Of a DNA stretch of 64,000 nt, positions 23,501 through 33,593 are shown piece by piece; positions within the stretch are counted from its first letter, which is position 1, and the number at the start of each line of letters is the position of its first letter. The notes under the pieces were generated by a model. The model saw only the letters and a program-made list of their open reading frames with translations, had not been told where the DNA came from and searched no databases. The stretch comes from Aureobasidium sp. EXF-3400 (taxonomy: Eukaryota; Ascomycota; Dothideomycetes; Dothideales; Saccotheciaceae), in NCBI GenBank assembly GCA_024195585.1, contig SWBL01000047.1, positions 140,723-204,722 of the forward strand, read 5' to 3'. Both the position numbers and the translations under genes were made by a program.

Positions 23501-24116
23501 CGTCCAGAGACGTGCGTCGGATATGCGCGAAGCTCGGGACGAGCTGAAACCACTCCAAGAGTCTACCGACGGCGCCATCAAGCACAAACTCAACCCACAA
23601 GGTTCCGCCGTATGGGATGATATCTATTTCGAGGGTAGCGACGATGACGACGATGAAGACGAGGGTTATGCAGCCAAGGTACAGAGATTTCTGCATCTGA
23701 ATCAAGGCGAAGGTGATGGAGCGACTTGGATAGGAGGAGGTGGCGGTCCTTTAAAACAAAGTACCGACAGCACCATTCGTCCTGCCAAGAAACACCATTC
23801 GACTGAGGTGCATCGTGGTCTGGGACCAACCAGAAGCCATGAGCCGTACTCTCCTCGTCTTTCTACATCCTCGAATAACGGGCCGGTATTGTCACCTAAC
23901 TCGGCCAGTGGGAAATTTACAGGCAAGGCGATGACAGAAGAACCGCCCAGTATGAGTGCTGGAGAGAGTATATTGAGTAATGCAAAGCGCAACAGTACGA
24001 CTGGAGTGGGCTTGCAAAAGCCCATCAAAGAAGTTGTCGCCAAGCCTGATACAAATACTGATAACGAGGCAGGTGTTGGTGAGGAAGTCGCTCGCAAGGC
24101 AAATAGAGCGTCGTAG
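20520..24116 (+). CDS. DUF676 lipase-like protein, large
   Basis: Exon 1 (20520-20569) encodes MLLVHQAGSVKVGEVV and joins exon 2 (20630-24116); 1178 aa. An N-terminal beta-rich domain (to ~residue 190) precedes a DUF676 alpha/beta-hydrolase: strand plus oxyanion loop VVLTHGLHSNIGADM, nucleophile elbow FIGHSLGGLIQTYA with Ser449, an NDGIVPLRTS stretch that may carry the acid, and DAHNNMIVRR with His907 as likely catalytic histidine. Several acidic or Ser-rich insertions break the domain. Yeast relatives (Rog1 and allied proteins) are putative lipases linked to lipid droplets; substrate here is unknown. No signal peptide or clear membrane segment is seen. Confidence 0.85.
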
Positions 24117-24801
24117 AGATTTTTTGATTACGTAGTGCTCAGGTCGCTCCTGCTTCCTGATGCTCGTATCTAGATTGGTTTTCATGGTGCATCTCTCTTG
24201 TCTCTTTTGTCTCTCTTGACTTGCTTACCGCATCAAATATCTCACCTACAATTATCGATCTCAGGACACTCCATGCCTTCAACCAGTCGCAATAAAACAC
24301 CTCGCCGTCGGCATAGACACGCCATTTCTCCACACCATCACTGTTCAATCTCTGCTTCGACACCACCACATCACCATAGCCAGCGTGCAACAGCAACACC
24401 GCTAGCGAGTTCTTTCGAATGGCAAGACTTGCGCAAAGATCATCCCGCCAAGAAGCACAAACCCAATAAGGCGACAGATCACAGAGCAAGAAGAGCAAGC
24501 GGAGTCTAGTAACAGGGAGTATCGCCGCAAGTACGGCAACACCTTCGCATCATCCATTGTTCTTGCCGCAGATTGACGTTCCAAAGCCGATGCACATGCG
24601 TTCAGAAGCGAACCGAAGGAATATACATCACGTACTGTTGAGGACAGGTTGAAGCAGGCGTCAGAGTGTTACGTATCCGTCCTAGGCCGCCTCAGCACAT
24701 CACGACCACTGGTCAAGCTGGCAAAGCACAACAAAGTATCTGTGGAATGAGACGGAAGAGTGACGGATCCGATCACATAGGTTATAAACATTCTAAGTAA
24801 T
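24117..24801. other. Convergent 3' region, DUF676 / aminotransferase
   Basis: 685 bp, without a credible gene. A plus-strand frame at 24198-24509 is His/Ser/Arg-rich and looks like chance. Confidence 0.5.
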
Positions 24802-26352
24802 TCATAGCTCGCTCCTTACTGCGTCTGCGAACTGCTTGACCGCCCAGTCGAAGCTGTCCAAAGGCGCAGTAGCAAACGTCAGACGAAGCTTGATACCCTT
24901 AAGCTGGTCAGGCTCAGCTGCAAACCAACTTCCCTTGCTGATCACCACTCCTTTCTCCATGGAACGATTGTAGATCCTCTCCTCCAGGTCCAGCAGAGCA
25001 GTCTTCTCCTTCTCGATCGAGCACTCCGAATAAGACGAGCATGAGATACGAGGCGTCGGTGACTGAAGATGGAGCCAAAGGAACATGCCGGCTTCGGGCA
25101 CAACCCAAGTGAAGAGATCAGGTGGAAGGTACTTCTCGCATGCCGAAACCAAGGCATCTCGTCGTTGGCGGTATTGGTGCGACAAGAATGCGAGCCAGCG
25201 AATGAAGCCATCATGACCCCAGGTCACATCTAGCAGCTTGTACATGGCCACCTGAGAGAATCCAGAAGGAGCTACACTGCCGACTTCTGTGTAGTTCATG
25301 TACTTTTCGGCGATCTGAGAGCAACATGTCATCCAAGCACATCGGAGTCCAGGCGCGAGAATCTTTGATGTGGCATCCAGACGGACAACACGGCCGGAGA
25401 CGTCCATCGAGAGGTAGGACGGAGGCAGTTGTCGCAGGTACTCGTCCACTGGCATCGGCGAGTCTTCTCCGGACTCCAACCTGGAGTGTAGCTTCAGGAA
25501 GTAGTAAGGGTCGTCCTCGATGATGTATATGTCATGTTCCTCTGCGACCTGGTAGATCTTCCTCCGTCTCTCAGCAGATTGAGTGGCTCCTGTAGGGTTC
25601 TGACCGCAAGGGACAATGTACATGACAGAAGGCTTGCGTCCCTGAGCCGGATCCCAAGAGCGCAACTTGGCCTCCAGATCTTCTGGTATGAGACCCTGCC
25701 CATCCATCTTGATCCCCAAGATATTGATGCCCAGTGGTGTGACAGCTTCAATGGCCCCAGGGTACGAATATTCTTCAGTGATAATCCAATCTCCCCGGTC
25801 GCAGAACATACGGAACACAGTATCCATCGCCGATGTGGTACCACTCGTCAAACAAGTTTCCCAATCATCGTACGGCGGGTTGTGAATCATCTCAATGTGT
25901 TCAGTGATGAACCTCAACAACTGCGGCGATCCAGCTGCATACCCATAGTTCAAAGCAACCGCAAAGTCAAAATCGTCTTCTCCTCTCGTACACGGCATGA
26001 CCACAGCCTCATCAACAGGCGACCCTCTAGACTGCTTCCCAGAAAGCACCAACGAGTCCCAAGGAAAGTACTCTGGAATAGGCCGTCCAGCTCCCAAACT
26101 AATCTGCCGTTGAGGAATAATGGGAGCGCCATCGAGACCAGGTTTCACACTGCTCGCGGACGCTTTCAGGTTCGAGGGTAGTCTGTTGCGGCATTCGGTA
26201 CTGAGATGATGGTCCCAGTTCTTGGCTTTGGGTTTCGTGCCTGGTCGACACAGTTTGAAGAACTCGGAGGAGGTGAAGGGGGCAGGACCTGAGGGGAGAG
26301 GGTCGGATGTGCTCCGGTGTAAGGTATAGTCGGCAATTGCTTGGGATAACAT
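24802..26352 (-). CDS. Aromatic amino acid aminotransferase (Aro8/Aro9 type)
   Basis: Single-exon, 516 aa, class I/II PLP enzyme of fold type I. It would transfer the amino group of Phe, Tyr or Trp to a 2-oxo acid, giving phenylpyruvate, 4-hydroxyphenylpyruvate or indolepyruvate. Visible signatures: ISLGAGRPIPEYFPWDSL at the N-terminal substrate edge, TSGTTSAMD phosphate loop, CGQNPTG (Asn252), IIEDDPYYF with the PLP-ring Asp near 280, and DATSKILAPGLRCAW with Schiff-base Lys330. These fit the Aro8/alpha-aminoadipate-aminotransferase subgroup; 2-aminoadipate as substrate is the main alternative. It runs in the same direction as an Aro10-like decarboxylase 683 bp upstream, and next to a Zn2Cys6 gene, which favours a catabolic Aro9-like job. 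Two TCGGAGT heptamers lie in its promoter. Confidence 0.85.
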   Translation of the reverse strand: MLSQAIADYTLHRSTSDPLPSGPAPFTSSEFFKLCRPGTKPKAKNWDHHLSTECRNRLPSNLKASASSVKPGLDGAPIIPQRQISLGAGRPIPEYFPWDSLVLSGKQSRGSPVDEAVVMPCTRGEDDFDFAVALNYGYAAGSPQLLRFITEHIEMIHNPPYDDWETCLTSGTTSAMDTVFRMFCDRGDWIITEEYSYPGAIEAVTPLGINILGIKMDGQGLIPEDLEAKLRSWDPAQGRKPSVMYIVPCGQNPTGATQSAERRRKIYQVAEEHDIYIIEDDPYYFLKLHSRLESGEDSPMPVDEYLRQLPPSYLSMDVSGRVVRLDATSKILAPGLRCAWMTCCSQIAEKYMNYTEVGSVAPSGFSQVAMYKLLDVTWGHDGFIRWLAFLSHQYRQRRDALVSACEKYLPPDLFTWVVPEAGMFLWLHLQSPTPRISCSSYSECSIEKEKTALLDLEERIYNRSMEKGVVISKGSWFAAEPDQLKGIKLRLTFATAPLDSFDWAVKQFADAVRSEL

Positions 26353-27034
26353 TGCGGTGTCAATGGAATCTGAATTCGAACAAAAGAATAATTATATTCA
26401 AGAAGAAATCGTGGTACAGTAATTGATATTGTTCTGACAGAATTGAATCAAGTTTGTCAATTGGGAATGCTCCAAGTTTACTTGGAATAGAGTAAATGGC
26501 GGAGAAAGAGTAGTATAGATATATGTGACGAGCAGGTGGTGTAGTCGGACAATTCGGAGTAACAACGTTTTGGTGCTCCCTTCCTTCGGAGTATACTTTT
26601 ACGTTTAGCATTCGAACCCCCTTGCGTATCACGATTGCTCAAGGCACCGCGTGTGCAGATAAGAAGCAATCAGAAACCGTACCGGGGTGGCACGACTCAA
26701 AAGCAGAAATCCAATCCGATAAGGAAGTCGGAAGCCGACGTAACGCGGGTTGAATACGGCCTTAAGGAGACCACAACATCAAGAATTTAGGAATTGCTCT
26801 AGAACAAAGAAATGTATTCAGCGTGACTGTGTAGGCTTTGGTGGAAGAAGCACCGTGTCTTCCAAGAACTTGATAGATACATGTGGTACGAAACCGTTGG
26901 TATGTTCCGTGACGACGGTGCTGCGTGACACTATCAACGTATCTCCGTATGGAAATCGTACTTATAGCTGTTCTGAAACGTCGATTGGCTGATTTCTTAA
27001 TCATGCTGCATGTGTGCTGTAGTGTCCGCGATGC
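26353..27034. promoter_or_regulatory. Upstream region of the aminotransferase gene
   Basis: 682 bp between the aminotransferase start and the decarboxylase stop. Contains TCGGAGT at 26554-26560 and 26586-26592, both followed by A/TA, and a related TCGGAC at 26545-26550. Candidate sites for the clustered Zn2Cys6 regulator; no gene seen. Confidence 0.4.
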
Positions 27035-28780
27035 TCAATTCTCGGACGATTCACGAGCTTTCTGGTTGTTCAAAAGCTTCAACAACAGGCCCTGAGCATC
27101 TTCGCGCTCCATGAAAACCTCGAGCATTCTGACACCTTTCCCGTTCGTGAGTAGACCACATCCTATTGCTGCTTGTAGTTCTCTCCAAGTCCGTGCCGAG
27201 AACGTGTTCATTTCCACCTCGTCCTCGGTTGCTCCGAACATGTTGAGCGCTTGCAGATATCTCCAAGATGCAATATCGTTGTATGTCTGCTTGCGTCCGT
27301 GTATGACACGCTCGATAGTGTAGCCGTCGTTGTTGATGACCACAATGATGATATTTAACTTTTCTCTGATCATGGTGCTGATCTCTTGCACGGTCATTTG
27401 CAGACTTTCATCGCCAATAAATAGAACCACTCGGTTTTCGGAGGCATCTGTGCTGCCTGATCTTTTCCTCCATCTTTCAGAATCGCGCTGGGCTAGTGAT
27501 GCACCAAGGGTTGCAGGTAGCATGTAGCCGATACTCAACCACGTAACAGCCGTGAAATAGTAACTTCCGCTCGGGAGCACAAGATCACGAGTGCCGTGAG
27601 AGGCCGTACCAGTCTCGCCCATGACAATATCTCCAGATTTGAGAATAGGGTTAATGACACGGTAGAAGTCTTTTTGAGTGAGTGAGCCAGACGATTCGAC
27701 GGACGGGGTTACCTTAGATGGCTTCGGAGGGGCTTCGGGTTTTGAGATCTTGCTGTGGTCCAGTTGCTCCAATAACATTCCTATGAGCTTCTTGTTTGAA
27801 ACGTCACGAGTGATCTCAGTCCCGATTTTGACATGACGCTCGGAAAATGACAATGAGATTGCTTGCTTCGGGATGCTGGAAAACGAGCCAGTGTTGGTGC
27901 TGCTGTAGTGAGGACCAAAGACCAGAGCGAGATCTGCTGATTCAAAGTAGGTTTTTGCGCTTTCGCTGCCTAAGTCGGCATTATAGATACCTTGAAAGCT
28001 TTCAAGATGCTCATCTACCAAACCTTTGCCGAAGGGCGATGTCCACACAGGCCACCCGGTAGCCTTGACAAGCTCATTTATCTCGTCGAGGATGTCTAGA
28101 CATCTGCTCTCACCATCCACATATATCAAAGGGTTCTTGGCAGAATGCATCAGCTCAATAATGCGACCCGATACTTTCGACTCGTTGTCGCCATTTGAGA
28201 TCGAAGGCAAGGAGATCTTGGACTCTAGACCGGCCGCAGACACCTTCACATCCACCATGTCGGCCGGAAGTTGAATATACACTGGTCGGCTGTGGATCAG
28301 GGCCTGCTGCACAGTCACATCAAACTGCTCGGGAGCAGTACGAGGATCCAAGAGGTTTGTCTGTGCGATGGTCACATGTGTATGCATGGTTGCAAAGCGA
28401 TTGAAGTCACCGTCGGCGAATGTGTGGTGTACATTGGTACGAGCGTCTTGCGTAGCTCTGGCTGGGGTACCAACAATAGAAATGATAGGAGCCTTTTCCG
28501 CGTATGCACCAGCAATACCATTGACGGCACTGAGTTCTCCCACGCCAAAAGTGGTGATCAGGGCACTCACACCATGGATTCGAGCGTAGGCATCGGCAGC
28601 ATATGCAGAGTTCAATTCATTACAATTGCCAACCCAGTGCAAGCCTGCAGGCTCAACGAAGTCCAGCAAGCGAAGGTTGTAGTCGCCAGGGACTCCAAAG
28701 ACAGAGCGAATGCCAAGTTGATGGAGTCTTGCAAAAACGTAATCGGCGAGCGTGATCGTATCTTGCGATGCGGATGACAT
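27035..28780 (-). CDS. ThDP-dependent 2-oxo acid decarboxylase, Aro10/PDC-like
   Basis: Single-exon, 581 aa, with the three-domain layout of the pyruvate/indolepyruvate/phenylpyruvate decarboxylases. It should turn an aromatic 2-oxo acid into an aldehyde and CO2. Conserved parts: VFGVPGDYNLRLLDF, catalytic Glu55 in GNCNELN, the His118-His119 pair in VHHTFADGDF, and NNDGYTIE with Glu490. The Mg/ThDP-binding motif reads GDESLQMT (456-463) with NN at 483-484; the third residue is Glu where Gly (GDG) is normal. Substrate is inferred from neighbours: an aromatic aminotransferase downstream and a divergent Zn2Cys6 regulator 256 bp away. It lacks the intron found in the window's canonical PDC gene. 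Unusual pyruvate decarboxylase is the alternative. Confidence 0.82.
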   Translation of the reverse strand: MSSASQDTITLADYVFARLHQLGIRSVFGVPGDYNLRLLDFVEPAGLHWVGNCNELNSAYAADAYARIHGVSALITTFGVGELSAVNGIAGAYAEKAPIISIVGTPARATQDARTNVHHTFADGDFNRFATMHTHVTIAQTNLLDPRTAPEQFDVTVQQALIHSRPVYIQLPADMVDVKVSAAGLESKISLPSISNGDNESKVSGRIIELMHSAKNPLIYVDGESRCLDILDEINELVKATGWPVWTSPFGKGLVDEHLESFQGIYNADLGSESAKTYFESADLALVFGPHYSSTNTGSFSSIPKQAISLSFSERHVKIGTEITRDVSNKKLIGMLLEQLDHSKISKPEAPPKPSKVTPSVESSGSLTQKDFYRVINPILKSGDIVMGETGTASHGTRDLVLPSGSYYFTAVTWLSIGYMLPATLGASLAQRDSERWRKRSGSTDASENRVVLFIGDESLQMTVQEISTMIREKLNIIIVVINNDGYTIERVIHGRKQTYNDIASWRYLQALNMFGATEDEVEMNTFSARTWRELQAAIGCGLLTNGKGVRMLEVFMEREDAQGLLLKLLNNQKARESSEN

Positions 28781-29036
28781 TGTTAAGGTGGTTTCAGGTC
28801 CGATGGTCTAAAACGTGTGCTCGGAAACCATGATATGTCGTTGTCCTCGGAGTAAGCGGGAGCCAGCGGGGTAAGGGCAACCGCGGCTTGCAAGGCGTCT
28901 CCACACCCCTCAGATACTTTGCCAAGCCGCTCCTAGCCGAACTCGCCGAAGACTCCTATCGAATCGGAGTGATCTGGCAATTCTCTACTCCGACATACCA
29001 TAGCAGAAGGAAAATCACAATCCGCGCCAGGAAGCT
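28781..29036. promoter_or_regulatory. Divergent promoter, decarboxylase / Zn2Cys6 regulator
   Basis: 256 bp. Three copies of the heptamer TCGGAGT: 28847-28853 and 28964-28970 on the plus strand and 28987-28993 as ACTCCGA. The middle one ends an imperfect palindrome, ACTCC-9 nt-GGAGT (28952-28970). CGG triplets of this kind are the usual half-site of Zn2Cys6 proteins. Confidence 0.45.
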
Positions 29037-31097
29037 ATGCCACCTCGTGAGGCAGCCTGTGAGCCTTGTAGGAGGTCTAAGTTGGCCTGCGATCATGTCC
29101 GACCGGTGTGCACTCGATGCTTGGGTGCCAACAGGGCCGACGCCTGCGAGTATCGAATATCTCCCTTCAAAAGAAGACGAACAGATTTGGGACCTTCGCC
29201 TAGGACGAATATTTCACGGTACAAGATAGCAGAGATTCTACGACTTTGTGTGGTTGTTGATTGATCTTGTAGCAATGGAAGCCAGACTCGAGAATCCGAG
29301 CCACCACCAACAGCAGCAGCGACGCCAACCATTCGACCTTATCCAAACCCAGGTTTTCAAGGCTCGTTGAGTTCTGCTGCGATTTTCAGTCACATCTCTC
29401 CTCGACATCATGAACCGGGCGCTGCTCAACCAGAACCTGATACTGTACCAGCTGGAGTGTCCGTACCTGCATTGCTCGATAACGATGATATCGCTTGTAG
29501 ACAAGGAACGTCATTAATCAAGCTACTTCTTGAGGAGTACCCGTTGAGTACCCTCAAAGATCTAGTTTCGTTTTGGCTCGCAAAAGGCATCAGTCTCTCA
29601 CATGCCGAGTCTCTATTAGATTCGTGCATCGAAAGTATGGACGAAGCTCTAAACTCTGGACAGCCAACAGACAGCTGTATGGAATATTTGACTCGTAATT
29701 CGCAGAGTCCGTTACTCTTCGGTCCCGAAACAACTTTCGCTGCATACGTAGCGCAGTTTTCTGGTCACAATGCCCGTCTGGAGACCCTAGGTATCTTTCT
29801 ATCAGCTGTGGTCAGAGCCACGAACGATGTACCTTTCTTCCCAACACTTTACAAAACAGACGAGGATAAGTTCAGGCTACGAAAGTTGGCTACTCGGCTG
29901 AGCGACCACGCTCTGGAAGTCTGTCTATCGCTCGACTGCTTGAATGACCTTCAGCTTGCCTTCCAATACGAGAATTTTATCGTGCATACATTCGTCGACG
30001 GAGACCAGAGTTACAGCTCATGGCGAAGGCTTGGAGATGTTATCGCCTCCATGCTTGCTCTCGGCTACCACGAACGTGTCGAGACCCGATCCAGAATCCC
30101 AGACTTTGTGGTGGAACTACGGCAAAGTGCATTCGCACGCATATACACTGACGATAAGGAAGTCTCCATCTTTCTTGGTCGACCACCCCGACTGAGTCGA
30201 AGATTTTGCCATTTCCGAATACCAATCGCTTTGGACTCATTCGAGGCCAATGAGTCTGCTCCTGGTACTGAAGTTGTCGGACAAGCAAGTGAAATCAAGA
30301 TTGATTACAGAGCGGGATGTAGTTGGGCGGCTCTATGTGCGCTACTCAAGGAAGAGATATTGGAGTTGTTCATCGAGAAAAATCGAGAGCATTGCGTACA
30401 ACGAGCGAGTGTTATCTGGGCAAAAGCGGAAGCACAATGGAAACAGCTACCCACACACATGCGCTACGATGTTAGTTGTCTCAACGACTACAGAAGGAGC
30501 CCCTTCGAGCGCGACTTCCTGATTAGTGCTCGACTAGACCACATACACATCAGGTTTCTGTTGCGATTCATCCTGATCAATAGTCTGGCCCAGCCAGATG
30601 ACGAGATGATCCAAATCGCACATGAGATGCTCACATTGGTCGTTCAAGCTGTTCTTGCCCGTGACAGGCTTGCAAATTCTGGAAGTGGTCTCGTCTGGAA
30701 AGTTATCCTCTACGGCTTACCGGCCTCAGGTATCATACTACTCGCCATCTTGGAACAACGCAATCCTTACCACTTTGGTGGCCTATCGCGCGCAAAGGTC
30801 TTGCAGAACCTGAGGATTCTCGTAGCCGAGATACAGATTGGCGCACTATCACATCCAAGAGAGCCGAATTTTGCTTTGCTCACCAGAGCCGCGCAGACCA
30901 TTGAGAACTTCCTCGACTCTGAGGAAAGGCATGATCATCATCCGAATGGTCAAATCAGCGCTCATCACGATGCGGCTCCTGGACAAATGGGACCTTGGGC
31001 TTCGAATTTGAACCTGGAGGCTTGGGATTTTGATCTTGGGTTCTGGGAGAATCTTGCCGAGCATCCCTTCTTGTCGAATCTCGAGTTTCCGACATAA
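29037..31097 (+). CDS. Zn2Cys6 transcription factor, likely cluster regulator
   Basis: Exons 29037-29218 and 29273-31097 give 668 aa. The binuclear zinc cluster lies at the N-terminus: Cys8, 11, 18, 25, 28 and 37 (C-x2-C-x6-C-x6-C-x2-C-x8-C), followed by a basic KRRR patch. A fungal-specific TF (MHR) domain fills the middle, with GDVIASMLALGYHE and SIFLGRPPRLSRRFC as typical landmarks. Function is inferred from position: it diverges from an Aro10-like decarboxylase next to an aromatic aminotransferase, the gene pair that Zn2Cys6 protein Aro80 controls in yeast. It is shorter than Aro80 (~950 aa), so direct orthology is not claimed. TCGGAGT also occurs at 31141-31147 just behind the gene. Confidence 0.85.
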
Positions 31098-31542
31098 GGC
31101 GATTTACAAGCTGTATAAGTGCACAAAAGTTATCAAAGAATCGGAGTGGGGCTTTGGAAGTATCCTTGAGCGACGTCATCTTGTGAATGAATGAATGCCA
31201 CTCAGCTGTGGAAACTACTATGCGTTCTGACAGCTGCAAATATCCTTGTCCTCATTCAATAGTCTCGCGATCACACTCTCTCCCCTGGCAGATATAGCAA
31301 TATCTTGAGCTGTAAAAACGCACAGTTGTTTTTGAATCAGAAGCATGGCCACGGAAGTATTCTGAATTGCTGCTCTCACTGTGATACTCACTCCGTTCTA
31401 GAAAATGTTATGCATTTCGATAGCTATATCATGACCGTCTTCAGCATACGAATCGAGCTCTCTACCCGCGATTGTCTTTGTTCAGCTATCGTTGTTCGTC
31501 CATCTCTCTACATGAATTTTCGCCGCTTCATGTCAAACCCGC
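31098..31542. other. Convergent 3' region, regulator / F-box gene
   Basis: 445 bp, no gene. Segment 31401-31457 resembles DNA in and after the F-box/LRR gene at 43-45 kb (see findings). Confidence 0.45.
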
Positions 31543-32967
31543 TCAATAACAGGTGTTAACATTGCCATCGTAGTCCTCCCACAATCCCTCCTCCGGCAGG
31601 TCTGAGTTTCTCAAGGGAGAGCCGACATATCCTTTAAACTCGTCGTAATCATCATCGTCATCATATGGCAGAGGTTCTGGCAGCACGCCTCCATTCAAGA
31701 CAAAGTCTTGTGCTTCTGAGCACCATTTAGGAGAGTACTGGGTCACTTCTTCGTCGCCTTCCAACTCGCAGACGGAAACAATTTGCACCCTCTTCAGTGA
31801 GGTCATTTGACACGAAACGCGTCTGAATGTCGAACTCCAATTTCCAGCGCTCAGAGCGAGGCCAATGTCCAGCTGCTGCAACGACTGAGAGTGGCGAAGA
31901 AGGAAAGAGACCAGGGCATCTTCAGTAACAACAATGTCATCAAGAAGGACATCACGAAGGTGTTTTGAGTCGAGTGCATGCAGCAACGCGTCTCCATTGA
32001 ACATGTTTCTTCTGCGAGGTTGCATCGCTACCCAGAGGGTCTCGAGAGCACTCGCCTTACCGATTGCTTCCTCGAGATTGAAACCGAACATGGTCTTTGG
32101 GTTGTTGGGAAGACGGTTGTAGCCAATGCGAACATGCTTGAGATGTTCAAAAGACTTCAAACTCTTGATCGTGGCGTAGTCTGCACATTTGAAGGGAAGG
32201 TCGATGATGGTCATGGAATGTAAACCAGCATTTTTATGGTCTGCAGCCGACAGTACCTCTGCGAGGCCGAACTCGAAAGGGTCATGCATATCAGCATCAA
32301 CCCATGCCTCTGGGTGCGGATGTATGCTCTTAAACATAGAGAGCAGCTTGAGGATGACATGATTCTGACCTGGTTGCGGAGGAGCGATGACGATGTTGAC
32401 TAGGTTGGGACACATCTTGAAGGCGTAGGCGATAGTGTCCAAGAAGCAACGACGGAACTCTTCGGTGGATTGGTACGCAGCAATCTGACGCTGAGCCTTC
32501 CAGTAGTGTTCCTGAGACTTTTTCAAAGCCTTGGTGACTTTATTTACAGCAGCATCAAACTTCTTGTTTGCATTGGACCACTTTGAGCGTGCGTCGGAAG
32601 TATCAAGTAGCGGATCGCCATCCTCGTCGTAGTCGATGTCGTCAGGCTTGAAGTCCCACCAGTCAGGGAAGCTATGTCGAAGATGAGAATGCTCGTCAAC
32701 CCATTTCTGGAAAGACTTGTGGTTCTTCAGATTACTGGGATCGACAACCAGGGTGGTAATGTGCTTGCTGAAGATAGCATGATCAGCTATTTCGCGAACC
32801 TCAGCGCAACTGTCCCTATGCTTGACGAGGAAGATGCGTGGCAGTAGATAAGGCGCAGCTGCATCAGCAAATTGTTTTGAGACAAGGCGGATTGGCTTGA
32901 GGAGCTTGGGATCGGCGTGAAGGAAGCTACAGACGCGCTGCTTCAATTCGAAAGGGAGTTTCTCCAT
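31543..32967 (-). CDS. F-box-like protein
   Basis: Single-exon, 474 aa. The opening MEKLPFELKQRVCSFLHADP, followed by LLKPIRLVSKQFADAAAPYL, fits an F-box, the motif that docks on Skp1 in SCF ubiquitin ligases. The remainder has spaced leucine-rich segments (for example LHSMTIIDLPFKCADYATI and FEHLKHVRIGYNRLP) that suggest a degenerate LRR substrate-binding region. An acidic stretch YDDDDDYDEF is near the end. Substrate unknown. Such orphan F-box genes are numerous in Pezizomycotina. Confidence 0.75.
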   Translation of the reverse strand: MEKLPFELKQRVCSFLHADPKLLKPIRLVSKQFADAAAPYLLPRIFLVKHRDSCAEVREIADHAIFSKHITTLVVDPSNLKNHKSFQKWVDEHSHLRHSFPDWWDFKPDDIDYDEDGDPLLDTSDARSKWSNANKKFDAAVNKVTKALKKSQEHYWKAQRQIAAYQSTEEFRRCFLDTIAYAFKMCPNLVNIVIAPPQPGQNHVILKLLSMFKSIHPHPEAWVDADMHDPFEFGLAEVLSAADHKNAGLHSMTIIDLPFKCADYATIKSLKSFEHLKHVRIGYNRLPNNPKTMFGFNLEEAIGKASALETLWVAMQPRRRNMFNGDALLHALDSKHLRDVLLDDIVVTEDALVSFLLRHSQSLQQLDIGLALSAGNWSSTFRRVSCQMTSLKRVQIVSVCELEGDEEVTQYSPKWCSEAQDFVLNGGVLPEPLPYDDDDDYDEFKGYVGSPLRNSDLPEEGLWEDYDGNVNTCY

Positions 32968-33593
32968 GATGCCGAGTGGTTAATGTCGATTCAAAACATC
33001 AGTTGTAGTGTGTTTGGGGGTCTTGAGGTATACGGCGACGGTGCGTAAAGTGCAAGGTGTTAAAGTGGGTGTGCGCAGGCCAAAAAGGCGCGTTGGCACA
33101 GAGATTGTTTTGAAGTCGGAGGTTCTGGATGATTGTTTGAAGGTGAAGCGAGTGCGTGTTATTGTGCCGAGCAAGCTTTGTTTGGGTATTTGCTCAAGGC
33201 AATCGCGATGGGCTCATTTCTGACAAAGGCAGTAACCATGCTCTCTCCAGTCTTGAAGCATGTGGTTTGCGTAGTTATACAAATGCACAATATTATCAAG
33301 AACAGGGCAGTTACCATTGAGAGACGAAATGCTATCGGCTTTCTCAGGTCACATCTCTGTGAGAATCCTTTGTGCTTTTTTACAGTCTGGAACATTGACA
33401 CTTCATCGTGGAGAGAATTGCTGAGGCTTTCCCCTGAAGAGGGGCTTACGTGCAGTCGGTTGACAAAGACTTGAAGACTCAATATCGGATTAAGCAGGCA
33501 TAGACTACGTGAATTGACTTTCACACTATTGTCAAGAGTTTAGAGTCAAATATAGATTGATGCTTTTGGCTTACTATGTAATACTCGACTTCT
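32968..33593. other. Intergenic, F-box gene to GH28 gene
   Basis: 626 bp; no gene or clear signal recognised. Confidence 0.5.

Noticed and set aside
24198..24509. 103-codon plus-strand frame rich in His, Ser and Arg
   Set aside because: Low-complexity composition and overlap with an opposite-strand frame; no supporting signals.
26540..26660. Minus-strand segment with GGTTCGAATGC-like T-loop and GGTGC/GCACC ends, tRNA-like
   Set aside because: The T-stem does not pair, no D-arm or anticodon stem is visible, and spacing is wrong for a tRNA.
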